Part shown: positions 1 to 5,121 of the stretch, piece by piece
Layout: each line of letters opens with the position of its first letter
How positions within the stretch are numbered: the stretch's first letter is position 1
Assembly (NCBI GenBank): GCA_030453005.1
Contig: JAKDLE010000276.1
Location: 1 to 5,121 of the forward strand
Direction: 5' to 3'
Source of the DNA: Pseudonocardia sp.
GTDB lineage: Bacteria > Actinomycetota > Actinomycetes > Mycobacteriales > Pseudonocardiaceae
Length of the DNA stretch: 5,121 bases
Notes under the pieces: generated by a model
Told to the model about the DNA's origin: nothing
Database searches by the model: none
The model's input: the letters and a program-made list of their open reading frames with translations, nothing else
Translations under genes and position numbers: made by a program

Positions 1-777
1 GGCGACTACAAGGACCGGGTCGTCATCAAGAGCGACGGCAGGCCCGCCTACATCGCGGGCGACATCGCCTACTACCTGAACAAGCGCGAGCGCGGCCACA
101 CCTCGCTCATCTACATGCTCGGCGCCGACCACCACGGCTACATCGCGCGGTTGCGCGCGGTGGCCGCGGCGTTCGGGGACGATCCCGCCGTCGTCGAGGT
201 CCTCATCGGTCAGCTCGTCAGCCTGGTCCGCGACGGTGAACCGGTGCGGATGAGCAAGCGGGCGGGCACGGTGCTCACCCTCGAGGACCTCGTGGACGCG
301 GTGGGCGTCGACGCGGCCCGCTACGCGTTGATCCGCTCGTCGGTCGACTCCGTCCTGGTGATCTACCTGGACCTGTGGGAGCGCCGCACCAACGACAACC
401 CCGTCTTCTACGTCCAGTACGCGCACGCGCGGCTGTCGTCGCTGGCCCGCAACGCCGCCGAGCTGGGCCTGGCGCAGGGCACGGGCTTCGGCCACCTCGA
501 GCACCCGCGGGAGGGCGACCTGATCCGCACACTGGGGGAGTTCCCCGCGGTCGTCCGCACGGCGGCCGAGCTGCGCGAGCCGCACCGCGTCGCCCGCTAC
601 CTCGAGACGCTGGCCAGCGCCTACCACAAGTTCTACGACGCCTGCCGCGTGCTGCCGATGGGCGACGAGGAGATCTCCGAACTGCACCGCGCGCGGCTCG
701 CGCTGTGCGTCGCGGCCCGTCAGGTGCTGGCCAACGGGCTGACCCTGCTGGGCGTCAGCGCACCGGAGCGGATGTGA
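1..777 (+). CDS. argS: Arginyl-tRNA synthetase, C-terminal part (5' end outside window)
   Basis: This class I aminoacyl-tRNA synthetase charges tRNA-Arg with arginine in the cytoplasm. The window opens inside the gene, in frame 1, and 258 codons remain before TGA 775-777. What is present is the end of the catalytic domain followed by the DALR-type helical anticodon-binding domain. Visible family signatures include the [14 protein letters not shown] stretch (codons 38-51), the KMSKS-like loop written RMSKRAGT (Met at 250, Lys at 256), the [15 protein letters not shown] block that opens the anticodon domain, and the exact C-terminal ending APERM typical of actinobacterial ArgS. An internal ATG at 115 is not the true start, because homology continues upstream to base 1. 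One local oddity: just before NDNPVF the usual acidic DIDLxL wording reads VIYLDL (361-375). The stop overlaps a GTG at 774, and lysA follows 37 bases later. Identity is secure; only the 5' end is missing. Confidence 0.96.
   Translation, partial: GDYKDRVVIKSDGRPAYIAGDIAYYLNKRERGHTSLIYMLGADHHGYIARLRAVAAAFGDDPAVVEVLIGQLVSLVRDGEPVRMSKRAGTVLTLEDLVDAVGVDAARYALIRSSVDSVLVIYLDLWERRTNDNPVFYVQYAHARLSSLARNAAELGLAQGTGFGHLEHPREGDLIRTLGEFPAVVRTAAELREPHRVARYLETLASAYHKFYDACRVLPMGDEEISELHRARLALCVAARQVLANGLTLLGVSAPERM
765..768 (+). promoter_or_regulatory. Possible ribosome binding site (GGAG) inside the argS end
   Basis: GGAG lies five bases before the GTG at 774, an acceptable Shine-Dalgarno distance. It falls within the last codons of argS, so the bases are also constrained by protein coding (the APERM ending). 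It is the main reason to take the mini-ORF at 774 seriously. Confidence 0.3.
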
Positions 778-818
778 GCACCACAGCGGTGCGGGTTCGG
801 CCCGGGGCGGCGTCGTGA
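774..818 (+). CDS. Possible 14-codon mini-ORF bridging argS and lysA
   Basis: A GTG at 774 overlaps the argS stop (GTGA, 774-777) and opens a 14-residue frame, read as [14 protein letters not shown]. Its TGA (816-818) in turn overlaps the lysA GTG (GTGA, 815-818). A GGAG sits five bases upstream. The frame contains no lysine codon, so it does not look like a classical lysine attenuation leader; two adjacent Thr and two Arg codons are too few to argue for control by those residues. The plausible role, by inference only, is translational coupling: ribosomes finishing argS could restart here and be delivered to the lysA start, which lacks an obvious binding site of its own. It may equally be a chance frame in a 37-base spacer. 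No function is claimed for the peptide. Confidence 0.25.
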   Translation: MSTTAVRVRPGAAS

Positions 819-2257
819 GGGCGCACCCGGCAGGCCCCCTGCACGCCGGGATCTCGACACCGCCGGAGACCGCCGGGCCGCGGCCGGTCGACGCCGTCGA
901 GCTCGACGCGCTCGCGCCGTCGGTGTGGCCGCGCAACGCCGTGCGGGGCGGGCACGGGGCACTGGAGATCGCCGGACGCGACGTGCGCGACCTCGCCGAG
1001 GAGTTCGGCACGCCGCTGTTCGTCATCGACGAGGACGACTTCCGGTCCCGCGCCGCCGAGTTCGCGGCCGCGTTCGGGTCTGCGTCGGTCCACTACGCGG
1101 CCAAGGCGTTCCTGTCGGTCGAGGTGGCGCGGTGGGTGGCGCAGGAGGGGCTCTCGCTCGACGTCGCCAGCGGTGGGGAGTTGGCCGTCGCACTGTGCGC
1201 GGGGTTCCCGCCGGAGCGGATCGCGGTGCACGGCAACAACAAGTCCACCGCGGAGCTGGTCGCGGCCGTCGACGCGGGCGTCGGCCGGGTCGTGATCGAC
1301 TCGTTCCACGAGATCGTCCGCCTGGACGCGATCGCCGTCGAGCGCGCGGTCGTGACGCCGGTGATGATCCGGCTCACCGTCGGCGTCGAGGCCCACACCC
1401 ACGAGTACATCGCCACGGCCCACGAGGACCAGAAGTTCGGGTTCTCCATCACGGGGGGCGCCGCCGCCGCCGCGGCCGCGGCGGCGCGGCGGGTGCTGCG
1501 CTCACCGGGCCTGTCGCTGGTGGGCTTGCACAGCCACATCGGCAGCCAGATCTTCGACACCGAGGGCTTCGAGGTGGCGGCGCACCGCGTCGTGCGCTTC
1601 CTCGCGGCACTGCACGTCGAGCACGGCGGCGAGGCGTTGACGGCGCTCACCACGCTCGACCTCGGTGGCGGCTTCGGCATCGCCTACCGCGCCGAGGAGA
1701 CCCCGCTCGACGTGGCGGAGCTCGCCGAGGAGCTGCGCGGGATCGTCAAGAGGGAGTGCCACGCCGAGGAGCTCGACGTGCCGTCCATCGCCGTCGAGCC
1801 CGGGCGCGCGATCGCCGGGCCGGGCACGGTCACCCTCTACGAGGTGGGCACGCTCAAGGACGTGCCGCTGGGCGGGTCGGCCAGGCGTCGGTACGTGAGC
1901 GTCGACGGCGGGATGAGCGACAACATCCGCACCGCGCTCTACGACGCGGTGTACGACTGTCGCCTCGTCTCCCGGTCGGCCGAGTGCGACGGCACGGCCG
2001 AGGTGGCGCTGTCGCGGGTGGTGGGCAAGCACTGCGAGAGCGGTGACATCGTGGTCCGCGACTGCTGGCTGCCCGCCGACCTCGCGCCCGGCGACCTGCT
2101 CGCCGTGGCCGCCACCGGGGCCTACTGCTACTCCATGGCCAGCTCCTACAACCGGCTGCCGCGGCCCGCGGTCGTCGCCGTGCAGGGCGGGCAGGCCCGG
2201 GTGCTGCTGCGGCGCGAGACGATCGAGGACCAGTTCCGGCTGGAGGCCGACCAGTGA
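815..2257 (+). CDS. lysA: Diaminopimelate decarboxylase
   Basis: This PLP-dependent fold-type III decarboxylase converts meso-diaminopimelate to L-lysine and CO2, the last lysine step, in the cytoplasm; family members act as dimers. The 480-residue product has the long N-terminus usual in actinobacteria, opening [11 protein letters not shown] as relatives do, which supports GTG 815. No good Shine-Dalgarno precedes it (only GGGGCGG), so coupling to upstream translation is likely. Visible motifs: PLP lysine Lys97 in YAAKAFL; HGNNKS (139-144); the HSHIGSQ barrel motif starting at His239; the PLP-phosphate glycine loop GGGFG (284-288); EPGR (328-331); DGGMSDN (364-370); and the partner-subunit catalytic motif HCESGD with Cys407, followed by substrate-contacting Tyr437 in GAYCYSM. 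All key residues are intact. A nine-alanine run (216-224) sits where relatives have a mixed helix just before the HSHIGSQ strand. The stop overlaps a GTG at 2254 that is in frame with hom. Confidence 0.96.
   Translation: MRAHPAGPLHAGISTPPETAGPRPVDAVELDALAPSVWPRNAVRGGHGALEIAGRDVRDLAEEFGTPLFVIDEDDFRSRAAEFAAAFGSASVHYAAKAFLSVEVARWVAQEGLSLDVASGGELAVALCAGFPPERIAVHGNNKSTAELVAAVDAGVGRVVIDSFHEIVRLDAIAVERAVVTPVMIRLTVGVEAHTHEYIATAHEDQKFGFSITGGAAAAAAAAARRVLRSPGLSLVGLHSHIGSQIFDTEGFEVAAHRVVRFLAALHVEHGGEALTALTTLDLGGGFGIAYRAEETPLDVAELAEELRGIVKRECHAEELDVPSIAVEPGRAIAGPGTVTLYEVGTLKDVPLGGSARRRYVSVDGGMSDNIRTALYDAVYDCRLVSRSAECDGTAEVALSRVVGKHCESGDIVVRDCWLPADLAPGDLLAVAATGAYCYSMASSYNRLPRPAVVAVQGGQARVLLRRETIEDQFRLEADQ
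826..850 (+). other. Potential hairpin just inside the lysA 5' end
   Basis: GCAGG (830-834) can pair with CCTGC (838-842) around a three-base loop. The flanking CCCG (826-829) can pair with CGGG (847-850), leaving a four-base bulge at 843-846. It would begin nine bases after the lysA GTG, inside the initiating ribosome's footprint. Such pairings are frequent by chance at this GC content, so this is only a possible element. Confidence 0.15.
1465..1486 (+). repeat. 22-bp perfect palindrome within a GCC/GCG alanine-codon tract in lysA
   Basis: The half-sites CGCCGCCGCGG (1465-1475) and CCGCGGCGGCG (1476-1486) are exact reverse complements with no spacer. The palindrome lies within a run of nine alanine codons (1460-1486; GCC x4, GCG, GCC, GCG x3). 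It contains a central GCGGCCGC. The most economical explanation is GC-rich trinucleotide expansion in a tolerant part of the protein, with the switch from GCC to GCG codons creating the symmetry. Confidence 0.7.
2242..2246 (+). promoter_or_regulatory. GGAGG ribosome binding site for the alternative hom start at 2254
   Basis: GGAGG lies in the last codons of lysA (coding LEAD), seven bases before GTG 2254, which is ideal spacing. That GTG overlaps the lysA stop as GTGA and is in frame with hom, so it could initiate a Hom 17 residues longer than the preferred form. Confidence 0.4.
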
Positions 2258-2293
2258 GCGAGACTCGTGATCATGCGGACGATCAGCGCCTGC

Positions 2294-2300
2294 GAGGAGG
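2294..2300 (+). promoter_or_regulatory. Strong Shine-Dalgarno GAGGAGG for hom ATG 2305
   Basis: GAGGAGG is the best anti-16S match in the window. It sits four bases before ATG 2305, slightly close but workable (five if GAGGAG is counted). It decides in favour of 2305 as a real start, since the resulting protein begins five residues before the conserved first beta strand of homoserine dehydrogenases. Confidence 0.6.
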
Positions 2301-2304
2301 CCGG

Positions 2305-3644
2305 ATGAACGGGAACGCGGTCCGGGTGGCGCTGCTCGGGTGCGGCACCGTCGGCACCGAGATCGTGCGGTTGCTGCGCGAGCAGGCCGGAGAGCTGGCG
2401 GCCCGCGCGGGAGCGTCGGTGGAGCTGGTCGGGGTGGCCGTGCGCCGCCCGCACAAGCATCCCGAGCTCGGCGACCTGCTCACCACGGACGCGTCCGCGC
2501 TGGTCACCCGGCCGGATGTCGACGTCGTCGTGGAGCTGATCGGGGGCATCGAACCGGCGCGCACGCTGCTGCTCGAGGCGCTCAAGGCGGGCAAGTCGGT
2601 GGTGACGGCGAACAAGGCGCTGCTCGCCGAGGACGGCTCCGCGCTCGCCGAGGCCGCCGACGCCGCGGGTGTCGACCTCTACTACGAGGCGTCGGTAGCC
2701 GGGGCGATCCCGCTGCTGCGGCCGCTGCGGGAGTCGTTGGCGGGCGACCGGATCACCCGCGTCGCCGGCATCGTCAACGGCACCACCAACTTCATCCTCT
2801 CCGCGATGACGGAGTCCGGCGCGAGCTACGGCGACGCGCTGGAGGAGGCCACGGCCCTCGGGTACGCCGAGGCCGACCCGAGCGCGGACGTCGACGGTTA
2901 CGACGCCGCGTCCAAGGCGGCGATCCTCGCCTCGTTGGCCTTCCACACGCGGGTGACGGCGGCCGACGTGCACTGCGAGGGCATCCGCCACGTCACCTCC
3001 ACCGACATCGCCGCCGCGGCGGACATCGGCTACGTGATCAAGCTGCTCGCGATCTGCGAGCGGGCGCGGGCCACCGCGACGACGCCGGAGTCGGTGTCGG
3101 CGCGGGTGTACCCGGCGATGATCCCCGCCGCGCACCCACTGGCCTCGGTCGGCGGTGCGTTCAACGCGGTGTTCGTGGAGGCCGAGGCCGCCGGGCAGTT
3201 GATGTTCTACGGCCAGGGCGCGGGCGGGGCGCCCACCGCGAGCGCGGTGCTCGGTGACCTCGTGGCGGTCGCGCGCAACCGCGTCGGCGGCGGACGCGGG
3301 CCACGCGAGTCGGCGTATGCGAGCCTGCCGGTCCTGCCGCTGGGCGCGGTGCCCACGCGCTACCACGTGAGCCTGGAGGTCGCCGACCGCGCGGGCGTGC
3401 TCTCGGCGATCGCCGGTGAGTTCTCCGGTCAGGGCGTGAGCATCGCGGCGGTGCGCCAGACCGGCGGCGTCGCCGACCCCGCCGGGGCGGGCGCGGACGG
3501 GGCCGCACGGCTCGTCGTCGTCACCCACGCGGCCCCCGAGTCGGCACTGGCCGCCACCGTGGCCGTGCTCGCCGGGCACGACGCGGTGCGCGCGGTGGAC
3601 AGCGTGCTGCGGGTCGAGGATCTGGGACGTGATGGAGTGGCACC

Positions 3645-3648
<4 letters not shown>
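2305..3648 (+). CDS. hom: Homoserine dehydrogenase with C-terminal ACT domain
   Basis: This enzyme reduces L-aspartate 4-semialdehyde to L-homoserine with NAD(P)H, the branch point that takes carbon from lysine toward threonine and methionine. From ATG 2305 it is 447 residues, close to the 441-445 of the M. tuberculosis and C. glutamicum enzymes. The Rossmann motif LLGCGTVG is at residues 10-17, TANKALLA lies around Asn103-Lys104, and the signature AGIVNGTTN ends at Asn162. The catalytic region keeps Glu189, Asp200 and Lys204 (GYDAASK), with the same spacing as yeast Glu208, Asp219 and Lys223. A C-terminal ACT domain starts near residue 352 ([18 protein letters not shown]), which in this family gives feedback control by threonine; a Gly/Ala-rich loop follows [10 protein letters not shown]. 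An in-frame GTG at 2254, overlapping the lysA stop and with its own good GGAGG, would add 17 hydrophilic residues. I prefer 2305 on family length and SD strength, but both are possible. The stop overlaps thrC. Confidence 0.94.

Positions 3649-5121
<1,473 letters not shown>

Noticed and set aside
115..117. ATG as a start of an independent 220-residue protein
   Set aside because: The ArgS reading is continuous and family-like upstream to base 1, so this is an internal methionine of a gene cut by the window edge.
778..814. Lysine or threonine attenuator or riboswitch ahead of lysA
   Set aside because: The spacer is only 37 bases, has no lysine codon in the mini-ORF, no terminator-like hairpin with a U run, and no room for a lysine riboswitch.
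925..2046. A 373-codon plus-strand frame inside lysA
   Set aside because: The translation is almost wholly Arg, Gly, Ala and Pro, an off-frame reading of lysA, whose own frame carries all the decarboxylase motifs.
2340..3257. A 305-codon plus-strand frame inside hom
   Set aside because: Arg/Gly/Ala-rich off-frame reading of hom without motifs.

Overview
The window is a high-GC (about 70% or more by eye), codon-dense stretch from an actinomycete chromosome. Protein wording and gene order fit Actinomycetota closely. The tail of the arginyl-tRNA synthetase, the long-N-terminus diaminopimelate decarboxylase, the ACT-domain homoserine dehydrogenase and the threonine synthase all read like their mycobacterial, pseudonocardial and streptomycete counterparts. 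I would guess a Pseudonocardiales-type organism, but the sequence alone does not fix the genus.

Layout, all on the + strand: 3' part of argS (1-777); a possible 14-codon mini-ORF (774-818); lysA (815-2257); hom (2305-3648, or from GTG 2254); thrC (3645-4739); 5' part of thrB (4750 to the right edge). There is essentially no intergenic DNA. The only non-coding gaps are the 37 bases between argS and lysA, about 47 bases between lysA and the preferred hom start, and 10 bases between thrC and thrB. I see no promoter, terminator, RNA gene, insertion sequence or CRISPR, and no supportable gene on the minus strand. The long minus-strand and off-frame open frames are Arg/Pro/Ala-rich by-products of high GC.

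The genes form one pathway unit of the aspartate family. LysA performs the last step of lysine synthesis. Hom commits aspartate semialdehyde to the threonine/methionine branch. ThrB then phosphorylates homoserine and ThrC converts the product to threonine. ArgS is a translation enzyme whose linkage to lysA is a long-known actinobacterial arrangement. The order argS-lysA-hom-thrC-thrB is the same as in Mycobacterium tuberculosis, where rho comes next, so rho is expected just beyond the right edge.

This is a conserved housekeeping operon and I find no evidence of a new system. The most unusual points are fine-scale. Four GTGA stop/start overlaps lie along the operon. A mini-ORF with a good ribosome binding site bridges argS to a lysA start that lacks one. 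Hom has two credible in-frame starts. A 22-base perfect palindrome encodes part of a nine-alanine tract in LysA.
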